The translations under genes were made by a program, and so were the position numbers. The notes under the pieces are model-generated. The model was not told the DNA's origin and searched no databases. It saw nothing but the letters and a program-made list of their open reading frames with translations. Below are positions 1 to 9,104 of a stretch of DNA of 64,000 bases, in pieces. Origin of the DNA: Bacteroides stercorirosoris (lineage in GTDB: Bacteria; Bacteroidota; Bacteroidia; Bacteroidales; Bacteroidaceae). The first letter of the stretch is position 1; each line of letters starts with the position of its first letter. The DNA is taken from contig NZ_FQZN01000018.1 in the NCBI RefSeq assembly GCF_900142015.1, forward strand, positions 1 through 64,000, given 5' to 3'.

Positions 1-16
1 TTTCTTTTGTTTTCAG

Positions 17-89
17 TGATCCGCCTGGGGCTCGAACCCAGGACCCCAACATTAAAAGTGTTGTGCTCTACCTGCTGAGCTAGCGAATC
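17..89 (-). tRNA. tRNA-Lys (anticodon TTT)
   Basis: Read on the minus strand this folds into a full cloverleaf of 73 nt. The 7-bp acceptor stem (GATTCGC with GCGGATC, one G-T pair) is followed by discriminator A. A 5-bp anticodon stem encloses the loop CTTTTAA with anticodon TTT, and the T arm contains GGTTCGAGCC. CCA is not encoded. A consensus Bacteroidales promoter lies directly upstream, and ettA is divergent. Confidence 0.96.
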
Positions 90-115
90 AAACCTCTGTT
101 GCTGTTAAGCGGGTG

Positions 116-146
116 CAAAGATAGATACATTTTTTGTAAATGCAAA
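116..146 (-). promoter_or_regulatory. Promoter of tRNA-Lys
   Basis: On the minus strand TTTG (143-146), 19 nt, then TATCTTTG (116-123). This matches the Bacteroidales consensus in both motif and spacing and lies about 27 nt upstream of the mature tRNA. Confidence 0.8.
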
Positions 147-165
147 AAGATTTCTCTTTTTTTGT

Positions 166-173
166 TATCTTTG
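166..173 (+). promoter_or_regulatory. Promoter -7 box of ettA
   Basis: TATCTTTG about 60 nt before the ettA start codon. No clear -33 TTTG is present. It is back to back with the tRNA-Lys promoter. Confidence 0.6.
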
Positions 174-234
174 CCCAAGATTCGACTATTTGGGATGGAA
201 TATACATTATTAATATAATACACTTAAAAACTTT

Positions 235-1932
235 ATGGCAACAGTTGACGATAAAAAGATTATCTTTTCTATGGTAGGGCTGAACAAGACCATTCAGCAG
301 AACAACAAGCAGGTATTGAAGAACATCTACCTCTCGTTCTTTTATGGTGCAAAGATTGGCATCATCGGTCTGAATGGTTCGGGTAAATCCACCTTGCTGA
401 AGATTATCGCCGGGTTGGACAAATCTTATCAGGGCGAAGTCGTGTTTTCACCGGGTTACTCAGTGGGCTATCTGGCTCAGGAACCTTATCTTGATCCTGC
501 GAAGACCGTAAAAGAGATCGTAATGGAAGGCGTACAGCCCATTGTGGACGCACTCAACGAGTATGAGGAAATCAACCAGAAGTTCGGTTTGCCCGAATAC
601 TATGAAGATTCCGATAAGATGGATAAACTCTTTGCCCGTCAGGGAGAACTTCAGGACATTATTGACGCAACCGATGCCTGGAACCTCGACAGTAAATTGG
701 AGCGTGCAATGGATGCTCTTCGTTGTCCGCCCGAAGATCAGCTTGTGGAACATCTTTCGGGAGGTGAACGCCGCCGTGTGGCTCTTTGCCGCTTGCTGTT
801 GCAGAAACCCGACGTACTGTTGCTGGACGAACCTACCAACCACCTCGATGCAGAGTCCATCGACTGGCTGGAACAGCATTTGCAGCAATATGAGGGTACA
901 GTAATCGCCGTAACCCACGACCGATACTTCCTTGATCATGTGGCAGGTTGGATTCTCGAACTTGACCGTGGCGAAGGTATTCCCTGGAAAGGCAACTATT
1001 CCAGCTGGTTGGAACAGAAGACCAAGCGCATGGAAATGGAAGAGAAAACAGCCAGCAAACGTCGCAAAACTCTGGAACGTGAGTTGGAGTGGGTTCGTAT
1101 GGCTCCCAAAGCTCGCCAGGCAAAGGGTAAGGCACGTCTGAACTCTTACGATAAGTTGATGAACGAAGACATCAAGGAGAAAGAAGAGAAATTGGAAATC
1201 TTCATCCCCAATGGTCCGCGCCTCGGTAATAAGGTTATTGAAGCCAAGCATGTGGCGAAAGCCTATGGTGACAAACTTCTGTTTGATGATCTCAACTTCA
1301 TGCTTCCGCCAAACGGCATTGTTGGTGTTATCGGTCCTAATGGTGCCGGTAAAACTACACTGTTCCGCTTGATTATGGGTCTGGAAACTGTAGATAAAGG
1401 CGAGTTCGAAGTAGGGGAGACTGTAAAAGTGGCTTATGTAGACCAGCAGCATAGTGACATTGATCCGAACAAGAGTGTTTATCAGGTAATCTCCGGTGGT
1501 ACGGAGCTGATTCGTATGGGCGGTCGCGATATTAATGCCCGTGCTTATCTTTCGCGTTTCAATTTCTCTGGTGGCGATCAGGAAAAACTCTGCGGTGTGC
1601 TTTCCGGTGGTGAACGCAACCGTCTGCACCTTGCTATGGCATTGAAGGAAGAAGGCAATGTCCTGTTATTGGATGAGCCCACCAATGATATCGACGTTAA
1701 CACTCTCCGTGCTCTTGAAGAAGGTCTTGAAGATTTTGCCGGATGTGCCGTAATTATCAGCCATGACCGTTGGTTCCTCGACCGTATCTGTACGCACATC
1801 CTTGCGTTCGAAGGTGACTCTAATGTCTTCTATTTCGAAGGCTCTTATTCAGAATATGAGGAAAATAAACAGAAACGTTTAGGAAAAGAAGAACCTACCC
1901 GCGTACGTTATAGAAAGCTGATGAATGACTGA
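235..1932 (+). CDS. ettA: Energy-dependent translational throttle protein EttA (ABC-F)
   Basis: Cytoplasmic ABC-F ATPase of 565 aa with no membrane segments. Members of this family bind the ribosomal E site and gate the first elongation steps according to energy state. There are two nucleotide-binding domains. The first has Walker A GLNGSGKST, signature LSGGERRR and Walker B LLLDEPTNHLD. The second has GPNGAGKTT, LSGGERNR and LLLDEPTNDID. A charged linker (about residues 255-310) joins them, and an insertion in domain 1 (about residues 95-150) corresponds to the EttA arm. The N-terminal pattern IIFSMVGLNK and the length fit EttA better than Uup or YheS. The gene stands alone between its own promoter and a strong terminator. 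Confidence 0.93.
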   Translation: MATVDDKKIIFSMVGLNKTIQQNNKQVLKNIYLSFFYGAKIGIIGLNGSGKSTLLKIIAGLDKSYQGEVVFSPGYSVGYLAQEPYLDPAKTVKEIVMEGVQPIVDALNEYEEINQKFGLPEYYEDSDKMDKLFARQGELQDIIDATDAWNLDSKLERAMDALRCPPEDQLVEHLSGGERRRVALCRLLLQKPDVLLLDEPTNHLDAESIDWLEQHLQQYEGTVIAVTHDRYFLDHVAGWILELDRGEGIPWKGNYSSWLEQKTKRMEMEEKTASKRRKTLERELEWVRMAPKARQAKGKARLNSYDKLMNEDIKEKEEKLEIFIPNGPRLGNKVIEAKHVAKAYGDKLLFDDLNFMLPPNGIVGVIGPNGAGKTTLFRLIMGLETVDKGEFEVGETVKVAYVDQQHSDIDPNKSVYQVISGGTELIRMGGRDINARAYLSRFNFSGGDQEKLCGVLSGGERNRLHLAMALKEEGNVLLLDEPTNDIDVNTLRALEEGLEDFAGCAVIISHDRWFLDRICTHILAFEGDSNVFYFEGSYSEYEENKQKRLGKEEPTRVRYRKLMND

Positions 1933-1981
1933 TAACAGTGAGAATCTGATAGCATAAATTATATTTTGATGACAAATAGAA

Positions 1982-2012
1982 AGCCCTGCAAAAAACTTGT
2001 AGGGCTTTTTTG
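1982..2012 (+). terminator. Rho-independent terminator of ettA
   Basis: Nine-bp stem AGCCCTGCA/TGTAGGGCT (one G-T pair) with a 7-nt A-rich loop, followed by T6, 50 nt after the ettA stop. Confidence 0.9.
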
Positions 2013-2090
2013 TTATAAAAAGTTTCAATAACTCCTACTTACTCTGAAATTTTGTAGCAGAAATGTAATACAAATCTAAATCTTATTAAT

Positions 2091-2098
2091 TATATTTG
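2091..2098 (+). promoter_or_regulatory. Promoter -7 box of the TonB receptor/nuclease operon
   Basis: TATATTTG 72 nt before the receptor start. No good -33 element is seen. The leader is very AT-rich (TTAATTAACA-like repeats). Confidence 0.55.
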
Positions 2099-2169
2099 CG
2101 TCTTAAAACAGTATTTAATACTTAATTAACATTCGTAATTAACACATTTAATTAACAAAAAGCAGAATT

Positions 2170-4917
2170 ATGAAAAAACATCTAATTCATTTCCTGTTGG
2201 TGGCTGTGCTGTCTGTATTCAGTGCTGCGGCATTTGCCCAGACTACAGTGAGGGGGCAGCTTGTTGACGCTGAGACAGGCGAACCGTTAGTGGGCGCTGC
2301 CATTATGGTGGAAGGCACTTCACAAGGTACTGTGACCGACATTGATGGTTATTTTAAGCAAGATGTTGCTCAGGGTGGAACCTTGGTGTTCAAGTATGTG
2401 GGTTTCAAAGACCTCAAGAAGAAAATAACGCAGAAGGGCGCTTCTGTTGATTTGGGGGCTATTAAGATGGAACCTGATGCAGTGATGCTGAAGGACGTGG
2501 TGATTACCTCCTCTGTAGCTGTGGCTCGTAAAACTCCGGTAGCGGTATCTACTATTAATCCTGTGTCTATTGAAGATAAAATAGGTTCTCAGGAGTTACC
2601 GCAACTTTTGAAGTCTACACCGGGAGTTTATGCTTCCAATGAGGGTGGTGGTTATGGTGATTCTAACATAAAGATTCGTGGCTTTAAATCAGAATATGTA
2701 GCTATGATGATTAATGGTGTGCCTATGAATGGTATGGAGAATCAGAAGGTCTATATGAGTAACTGGGGCGGACTGGTTGATGTCGCTAGCAGCATTCAGA
2801 TTCAGCGCGGACTTGGTGCCAGCAAGGTGTCTACTCCTTCGGTAGGTGGCTCACAAAATATCGTCACTAAGACCACTGATGCCAAGAAGGGTGGATTCGT
2901 GTCTTATGGTATGGGTAATGATGGTTATAATAAGGTGATGTTTGGTGTGTCTTCCGGTCTTACAAAGGATGGTTGGGCTTTTACTTTGTTAGGAGCTAGG
3001 GATACACGTGATGGTTATATTCAAGGTACAGAATCTGAGGCTTATACTTGGTTTATCAGTGTGGCAAAACGTTTCAACGATAACCATCAGCTTTCATTTA
3101 CTGCTTTTGGTGCTCCCCAATGGCATAATCAGCGTAATATGGCAAACGGTTTAAATATTAAGGAATATCAACGCGTGAAACAATGGATGGGCGAGGAAAG
3201 TCCTTATCGTTACAACTCTACTTTCGGTTATCGCAACGGACAAGTGATGAATTCTTCACGTAATGCGTATCATAAACCGCAGATGTCACTCAACCACCTG
3301 TGGCAGATTGACCATAAATCAAGTCTTAGTACGGCCGCTTATATGTCTATAGGTACGGGTGCAGGCTATAGTGGTACGGGTGTGACGGGCTACAGTAGTT
3401 CTTGGTATGGTACAGCTACCGATGGTACGGTGAACACTCAGTTCCGTTGTCCTGACGGTACATTTGATTATGATGCAGTAGACAAACTCAATGCTGATAA
3501 TTATAAAAATCCTGTGTCTGTGAGTGGAATGCCTAATTATAACGGTTCGTTGATGATTATGAATAAAGCTTCCAATGATCACTTTTGGGCAGGTTTGATT
3601 TCTACCTATACTACTAAGTTTGGTGATGATTTTGATTTTTATGGTGGTATTGATTATCGTTATTATAAGGGACTGCACCAAAATGTGATTACTGACCTTT
3701 TCGGTGGAAAATACTATATAGACTCTTATAACCGTAAGAACGTTTTGGCTACGAATAGTGTGAATGGTGGAAATCCTGCCTGGGTAAATCAAAAACTGGG
3801 CGTAGGTGATGTGATTCGTCGCGACTATGACGGATTTGTAATGTATGAAGGCGGTTTTGCGCAGTTGGAATATAATAAGGATGCTGTGAGTGCTTTCGTG
3901 TCGGGCGGTCTGACCAACACTAGCTATTGGCGTCATGACCGTATGTACTACAGCGGTGATAAGCAAGATTCTTCTAAGAAACACTATTTGGGTGGAAATG
4001 TGAAAGCTGGTTTGAACTATAACCTTGATGAGCATAATAACGTATTTGTCAATGCCGGTTTTATCAGTCGTGCACCTATTTTCGACAATACGTTTATCAA
4101 TTCTCAAAGTTCACACGAGCGCAATGCCGATGCTAAGAATGAAAAAGTTTATTCTTTCGAATTGGGTTATGGTTACCGTAGTCATTATATCAGCGCCAAT
4201 GTGAATGCTTACTACACTATCTGGAAAGATAAGGCGTTGTATGATACCGGTTCATATGATGATGAAGACGGCAATTCTCAACGTTGGACCATGAACATGA
4301 CTGGTGCGCAGGCAAACCATATGGGTGTGGAGTTCGACTTTTTAGCAAAACCTTTCCGCTGGATGGAAGTTACCGGTATGTTCTCTTGGGGTGACTGGCG
4401 CTGGAATGGGACTGCTACAGGCTTTATGATGAACACTCAAGGACAGATTATTAAGAGTACGCAAGGAGGTGTTCTGACTGATATGTCACAGGCCGACCAA
4501 TACAAATACCGCATTAAGATGGACGATGTACATGTGGGTGGCTCTGCACAGACCACAGCTGCTTTGGGCTTAATACTTCGTCCGATGAAAGGGTTGCGTC
4601 TTAGTGCAGACTGGAATTTTTACGCTCGTAATTATGCTGACTATGACATTGATGCAAGCGATGCTAAGCAAGATACTCCTTACGTGGTTTCTGACCCTTG
4701 GGAAATTCCTTCATGGAGTACCTTTGACGTAAGTGCTGGTTATACTTTTGATTTCGGCAAGCTTCGTGCTACGTTGAGTGGCAATGTATACAACTTGTTT
4801 AATCAGGAGTATATTGCTGATGCACGCGATGGAAGCAATCATGACTGGGAAACAGCAACGCGTGTACTCTATGGTTTTGGCCGTACTTATAGTGTAAGAT
4901 TGAAGTTTAATTTCTAA
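2170..4917 (+). CDS. TonB-dependent outer-membrane receptor with carboxypeptidase-D-like N-terminal domain
   Basis: Outer-membrane active-transport receptor of 915 aa. It has a signal peptide ending AAAFAQ (residues 1-24), a carboxypeptidase regulatory-like beta domain (about 27-110, GQLVDAETGEPLVGAAIMV), a plug (about 120-235, with IRGFKSEYVAMMINGVPMNG) and then a long beta-barrel ending in an aromatic C terminus (VRLKFNF). It lacks the length and partner typical of a SusC/SusD polysaccharide locus. Instead it heads an operon with an OB-fold-like lipoprotein (12 bp downstream) and a secreted endonuclease. That context suggests the substrate is a nucleic acid, nucleotide or cofactor rather than a glycan; this is inference. 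Family call is certain, substrate unknown. Confidence 0.9.
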   Translation: MKKHLIHFLLVAVLSVFSAAAFAQTTVRGQLVDAETGEPLVGAAIMVEGTSQGTVTDIDGYFKQDVAQGGTLVFKYVGFKDLKKKITQKGASVDLGAIKMEPDAVMLKDVVITSSVAVARKTPVAVSTINPVSIEDKIGSQELPQLLKSTPGVYASNEGGGYGDSNIKIRGFKSEYVAMMINGVPMNGMENQKVYMSNWGGLVDVASSIQIQRGLGASKVSTPSVGGSQNIVTKTTDAKKGGFVSYGMGNDGYNKVMFGVSSGLTKDGWAFTLLGARDTRDGYIQGTESEAYTWFISVAKRFNDNHQLSFTAFGAPQWHNQRNMANGLNIKEYQRVKQWMGEESPYRYNSTFGYRNGQVMNSSRNAYHKPQMSLNHLWQIDHKSSLSTAAYMSIGTGAGYSGTGVTGYSSSWYGTATDGTVNTQFRCPDGTFDYDAVDKLNADNYKNPVSVSGMPNYNGSLMIMNKASNDHFWAGLISTYTTKFGDDFDFYGGIDYRYYKGLHQNVITDLFGGKYYIDSYNRKNVLATNSVNGGNPAWVNQKLGVGDVIRRDYDGFVMYEGGFAQLEYNKDAVSAFVSGGLTNTSYWRHDRMYYSGDKQDSSKKHYLGGNVKAGLNYNLDEHNNVFVNAGFISRAPIFDNTFINSQSSHERNADAKNEKVYSFELGYGYRSHYISANVNAYYTIWKDKALYDTGSYDDEDGNSQRWTMNMTGAQANHMGVEFDFLAKPFRWMEVTGMFSWGDWRWNGTATGFMMNTQGQIIKSTQGGVLTDMSQADQYKYRIKMDDVHVGGSAQTTAALGLILRPMKGLRLSADWNFYARNYADYDIDASDAKQDTPYVVSDPWEIPSWSTFDVSAGYTFDFGKLRATLSGNVYNLFNQEYIADARDGSNHDWETATRVLYGFGRTYSVRLKFNF

Positions 4918-4929
4918 GCGAACAAATTT

Positions 4930-7548
4930 ATGAAGAAACATATATTATTAGGAACCGCATTGTCTTCGTTGCTGATGCTCGGGGCATGTGATTATAATGA
5001 GGATAATTTCCCAGGATATGATGAACTTGCAACAATTACCAATGTTCAATCAGATACCCTTGATCTTACTGCTGCTGATTATAAAAAGATAGCAGGACTG
5101 AAAGCAAACGAAGAGTTGGCTCTTTCTAAAGATCCTGAAGGAGAAACTTATGTGACTGCATTAAAGCAGTTGGAAAAAGATTGCTTTTTTACGGAAATCA
5201 TTACTCCGCAGGAGTTTTTGCCTGCCTATTTGGAAGATGTTTATCCCTATGTTACAGATAACTCTAAGTTTATAATCAATTATCGCATGGCGGAAAGTCT
5301 TCCTGAATATCTTACTGCTATTGCTGCCGCAAAAGAGTTTGATTTGGGCAGTGATAATTATAAAACGGTATGGGGAGAAAACCGAGTGGTGAAATATCTA
5401 ACTCCTTCCACGTTAAAAGAAATTCCTACCTTACTGAAAGAGGGTGTAAAAAGTCCCAAAGAGGGCGATGTGATGCAGGTGAACTACGCTTATTCAGAAA
5501 CTGAGCCTAGCACAGGAGGTGACGATGGGGGAGATGAACCTGTAGAACCTACTTATACCCCTCTTTCTGAGGTTATGGCTCAGAAGTCAGGTAACTATAC
5601 TTCTAAAGGTGAGGTTGTGGGTGCCAGTGCTACATCATTGCTCATCAGTGATGGAACAGGTATTATTCGTATCCTTCGTAATACCTTGCCTACTTTTGCA
5701 GTGGGTGATGTGGTGGAAGTGAGTGGAGAGATTGAATTCAAGCAAGAATTAACTCGCTTTAGATCGGCTTCTGTCGTGAGATTCCTGGAACGTAAGTCAA
5801 GTTTCGCATATCCTACTCCTAAAACGATTGATGCTGCTGGGTTTGCTGATTATGTAAAAGCTCCTAAGGTGGAATACGTCAGCTATGAAGGCAAACTTAC
5901 GATGAGTGGTACAAATTATAACATTGTGATAGGTGATGAGACTATTCAGCCTGGGTTGACCAATACTCTTTATGTAAATCCAGATTTGATAGATAAGGAT
6001 GTGGTAGTTACCGGCTATCTTACAGGTGTAAGTGGTTCATCTACCAAGTATCCCAATACTTTTGTGACCTCTGTAGTCGCTAAAGAGGCTACCAATACTG
6101 TTACTCCCGCAGGTGTGCTTCAGTATATTGATGCCGGTAATTACGAGGCAGAAGGAGTTGTTTCGGCTATCTATACTCGTGGATTTATGCTTTCCGACTG
6201 TAGTGGAAGTATCTTGGTATACAAAAATGAACTTCCTACCGAGAAGGTGGGACAAATCGTTCGCGTAAAGGGTACTACTTCTATTCGTAACGGTGTAAAG
6301 CAGTTTGGAAATAAGGATCTTCAAGTCACAGTGCTTATGGAAGAACCCACTGACATTCCTACAAAAATGGTTCCACAAGTGTTGACGGCTGCTGAGTTTG
6401 ATGCTTTGGCCGTTACTCCCCGTGTGGTGTATGCTACCATCGAAGGTCAGCTTAGCATTGAGGATAGTGGTAAAGGATTTAACTATTTTAACTTGTTGGT
6501 TAGCGGAGCTTCCACCACTGTGTCTATTTCTTATGTAGATGAGAAATCGTTTGATATGTCGCTTAAGGGTAAGACTGTGAAAATTACCGGTTTCTTGCTT
6601 GATTATAATAACGGTCGTGTGGCCATGATGTACTCGAAAGTGGAGGAAGCTGCTGCTACTGCCACCGTTCGTGCTATAACCCGCGCATCTGATGTAGAAC
6701 CAAACGCTTCTGCTCTCTATCGGTATAATGGTTCAGTTTGGACTGTTTACAATGAGGAAGGTGGTGCGGAGATTGTAGTAATGCAACCCTCTGATTATGT
6801 TTCTCTAGGTTCTTCTTCATTAAGCAAGCCTGATGAAGTACTTCCTGTATACTTGAAAAATTCGTTCCCCTACGCACAGGTAGGAAACATCAGGACAGTG
6901 ACTTATCGTTATAATACATCAGTGGCTGCCGATGAATATACATACGATGGTACTGCTTGGGTGAAAACAGTAAACTCTGTGCCTGGTACTATTGTATTTA
7001 TGATGGCAAACGGTAAGTGGATTGAAGCAGTGGAATATTATTTCAATGACTTTGACGGATTGCTTCATGGAGGTGCTCATATTGTGGATGTAGATATTCC
7101 AGAATCTTTGAAAGAGAAAAAAGTATGGCGCGCTACTGATGGTTTCAATACAATCCTGGGTTCAAGTCATGATGGTAGCAAGGCATGTAAGGCGGAATCT
7201 TGGCTCATTACTGGAGAGGTTGACTTGAGTAAAGCGGTTTCTCCTAAGATTATGGTGACTGCAAAATGCAAATATCTCCCCTCTGGTAAGGTGATGACCG
7301 ATTTTGTTAATGTGTATATTTCAGCTGTTTATAAGGAAGGTGATGAAATTATCAAAGAGGATAAAGATGTGAAGGATTGGGTGAAACTGGAGTTCCCCAA
7401 ATGGCCGGTTAATGACACTTATGTGGATATGGAGACTATGGTGCCAGCTGGGCTTATTGGAAAGAAAGTATATATAGGTTTCCAATATGTAGGCGATGAT
7501 GGTGGAGTTCCCAATATTCAGATGAAGAATTTCGTAGTGAAGGAATAG
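4930..7548 (+). CDS. Surface lipoprotein with OB-fold-like (DUF5689-type) repeats and choice-of-anchor J-like C-terminal domain
   Basis: Lipoprotein of 872 aa. The signal peptide ends in lipobox LGAC (Cys20), followed by DYNEDN, an acidic stretch compatible with surface export. Three related segments (about residues 210-300, 385-465 and 485-565) each have the form 'G-x-V ... LLISDGTG-I-x-V/I ... VGDVVEVSGEI', the layout of small OB-fold domains annotated as DUF5689 or nucleic-acid-binding OB. The last 170 residues (NDFDG, then SWLITGEVDLS) resemble choice-of-anchor J/DUF5017 domains that bind ligands. It lies 12 bp after the TonB receptor and 109 bp before the endonuclease, so it is probably the capture subunit of the complex. 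Exact domain boundaries are by eye. Confidence 0.75.
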   Translation: MKKHILLGTALSSLLMLGACDYNEDNFPGYDELATITNVQSDTLDLTAADYKKIAGLKANEELALSKDPEGETYVTALKQLEKDCFFTEIITPQEFLPAYLEDVYPYVTDNSKFIINYRMAESLPEYLTAIAAAKEFDLGSDNYKTVWGENRVVKYLTPSTLKEIPTLLKEGVKSPKEGDVMQVNYAYSETEPSTGGDDGGDEPVEPTYTPLSEVMAQKSGNYTSKGEVVGASATSLLISDGTGIIRILRNTLPTFAVGDVVEVSGEIEFKQELTRFRSASVVRFLERKSSFAYPTPKTIDAAGFADYVKAPKVEYVSYEGKLTMSGTNYNIVIGDETIQPGLTNTLYVNPDLIDKDVVVTGYLTGVSGSSTKYPNTFVTSVVAKEATNTVTPAGVLQYIDAGNYEAEGVVSAIYTRGFMLSDCSGSILVYKNELPTEKVGQIVRVKGTTSIRNGVKQFGNKDLQVTVLMEEPTDIPTKMVPQVLTAAEFDALAVTPRVVYATIEGQLSIEDSGKGFNYFNLLVSGASTTVSISYVDEKSFDMSLKGKTVKITGFLLDYNNGRVAMMYSKVEEAAATATVRAITRASDVEPNASALYRYNGSVWTVYNEEGGAEIVVMQPSDYVSLGSSSLSKPDEVLPVYLKNSFPYAQVGNIRTVTYRYNTSVAADEYTYDGTAWVKTVNSVPGTIVFMMANGKWIEAVEYYFNDFDGLLHGGAHIVDVDIPESLKEKKVWRATDGFNTILGSSHDGSKACKAESWLITGEVDLSKAVSPKIMVTAKCKYLPSGKVMTDFVNVYISAVYKEGDEIIKEDKDVKDWVKLEFPKWPVNDTYVDMETMVPAGLIGKKVYIGFQYVGDDGGVPNIQMKNFVVKE

Positions 7549-7657
7549 TTTTGGATAAATTCTGAGATTATATATTAGGCAATGTGGTAATGAACTTCAA
7601 TGCTCATTACCACATTTGCATCTTATCCATTTCATTAATTTAAAAAGAAAAACAAAG

Positions 7658-8947
7658 ATGAAACAACTATCTTACTTATTTCTTTTGCTGGCAGGTTTTT
7701 GGCTGGCAGCTTGTGATGATTCTTCAGATGCTTCGCTCATTCCCGAAATAATACCTACTGAGCAAGGTTCTGACACTTACGTGATGAAGGGCTATGAGCC
7801 GACTGGCAATGGTTTCAACGTTTATAAACCTAAGGCAATCGGTGCTCCTTTTTATATCAAGTCCCAGTCTTTTACCGGTCGTAACTACGCGTTTGCTCCT
7901 GTTAGTGGCGAGTCGCTCGAAGGGCTTACCTCCGTTCCATCTGCCAATGCTTTTAGCGAAAAAGTTGAGGTTAAACCTGCCACTTGTTATTGGGTACGTT
8001 TCAACCGTTACAATCATTATCAGATGGGTAAGCTTCGCGTGGCCTACATTAAGGGTAACGAAGTGGGTATAGAGTATGTGGCTTCTGATGACGTGGATGT
8101 GGACAATACTAATCCTGTCAACAGCAATAAAGCCGACAATCTCGAAATTCCCGCTCTCAATGCTACCAATCAGTATATCGAGTACTATGCTGGCATGTCT
8201 GATGAGGAGGGTGCCGAGCAGGTGCTAAATTTCTCTTTGGAATATATTGCTTCAAAAAAGCATTCGGCTTGGGTAGCATTTAGCTTTGACCCTGTCACTT
8301 CACAAGACAATATCAAACGTACCAACGAATGGAATCAAGACGATCCTAATATTGACAACAGCGTGGAGGTGACCGAATCAATGCACAAAAGTGACGGCTA
8401 TGACAAGGGACATATTTGTGCCAGTGAGGACCGCGTGTACAGCGTGAGTGCCAATAAGCAGACGTTCTATTATAGTAACATTTCACCGCAGATAGGAAGT
8501 TTCAATCAGAAATATTGGGCGGCTCTTGAGAAACAGGTGCAGACTTGGGGACGTTCTACCATCAATGGGACGTATGATAAACTTTATGTGGTGAAAGGGG
8601 GGACTACCAATCGTTTGCTTACCAACTTCACAGGTGTGAAGAAAGCAAACGATGGACTTTATCCTACCACTAATGCTGCCGGACTGACTCCCGGTGGTCT
8701 TATTTGCCCCAGTTATTATTATATGGCTCTGTTAAGTGAGAAGGCAGGTGTTTATCATGCCATCGCCTTTTTGGTACCTCATTCGGAGCTGTTGCCTGAG
8801 AAACCGGATAAAGATGAGTTTATGGCTTATGCTGTTTCTATAGAGAATTTGGAGTATGAAACTGGCATTGACTTCTTCTGTAATCTACCCAATGAAGTAG
8901 AGAAAAAAGTAGAGGCTGTTTATAGTGAAGAAGACTGGGCTTGGTAA
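7658..8947 (+). CDS. Secreted lipoprotein DNA/RNA non-specific endonuclease (NUC1 family)
   Basis: Lipoprotein nuclease of 429 aa with lipobox LAAC (Cys19). An N-terminal beta domain (about 35-175) precedes an Endonuclease_NS domain (about 185-420). The catalytic signature is visible: DKGH at 249-252 (family D-R/K-G-H with the general-base His252), followed by SNISPQ (Asn274) and FNQKYW (Asn283), which supply the metal-binding Asn and the conserved N-x3-W. The start at 7658 is chosen because the signal peptide begins there; an in-frame ATG at 7616 would place 14 polar residues before it. Third gene of the receptor/lipoprotein operon. Expected to cut extracellular or surface-bound DNA/RNA without sequence specificity. 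Confidence 0.87.
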   Translation: MKQLSYLFLLLAGFWLAACDDSSDASLIPEIIPTEQGSDTYVMKGYEPTGNGFNVYKPKAIGAPFYIKSQSFTGRNYAFAPVSGESLEGLTSVPSANAFSEKVEVKPATCYWVRFNRYNHYQMGKLRVAYIKGNEVGIEYVASDDVDVDNTNPVNSNKADNLEIPALNATNQYIEYYAGMSDEEGAEQVLNFSLEYIASKKHSAWVAFSFDPVTSQDNIKRTNEWNQDDPNIDNSVEVTESMHKSDGYDKGHICASEDRVYSVSANKQTFYYSNISPQIGSFNQKYWAALEKQVQTWGRSTINGTYDKLYVVKGGTTNRLLTNFTGVKKANDGLYPTTNAAGLTPGGLICPSYYYMALLSEKAGVYHAIAFLVPHSELLPEKPDKDEFMAYAVSIENLEYETGIDFFCNLPNEVEKKVEAVYSEEDWAW

Positions 8948-8975
8948 GAAGGCTTATTCGATTTTATAATATCTG

Positions 8976-9029
8976 AAAAAAGAGAGAGAATGCAATGGTT
9001 GTTTAAACTATGCATTCTTTCTCTTTTTT
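8976..9029. terminator. Strong bidirectional hairpin terminator after the nuclease operon
   Basis: Eighteen-bp nearly perfect stem (one G-T pair) beginning AAAAAGAGAGAGAATGCA and closing with TGCATTC...CTCTTTTT. The A and T runs on the two arms allow it to end both the plus operon and the convergent minus operon. Confidence 0.9.
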
Positions 9030-9104
9030 ATAGCTGTCTGATAAGATTCGGTATGAGTAAAAATGTATGCCCAACTTCAGGTAAATCTTTAGATGACTGC
9101 TTTT

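Noticed and set aside
460-1629. 389-codon minus-strand frame over ettA
   Set aside because: Shadow of ettA; no start context, no family.
2170-7548. SusC/SusD glycan-uptake pair
   Set aside because: The lipoprotein lacks the TPR-helical SusD layout and no glycoside hydrolase is nearby; the third gene is a nuclease.
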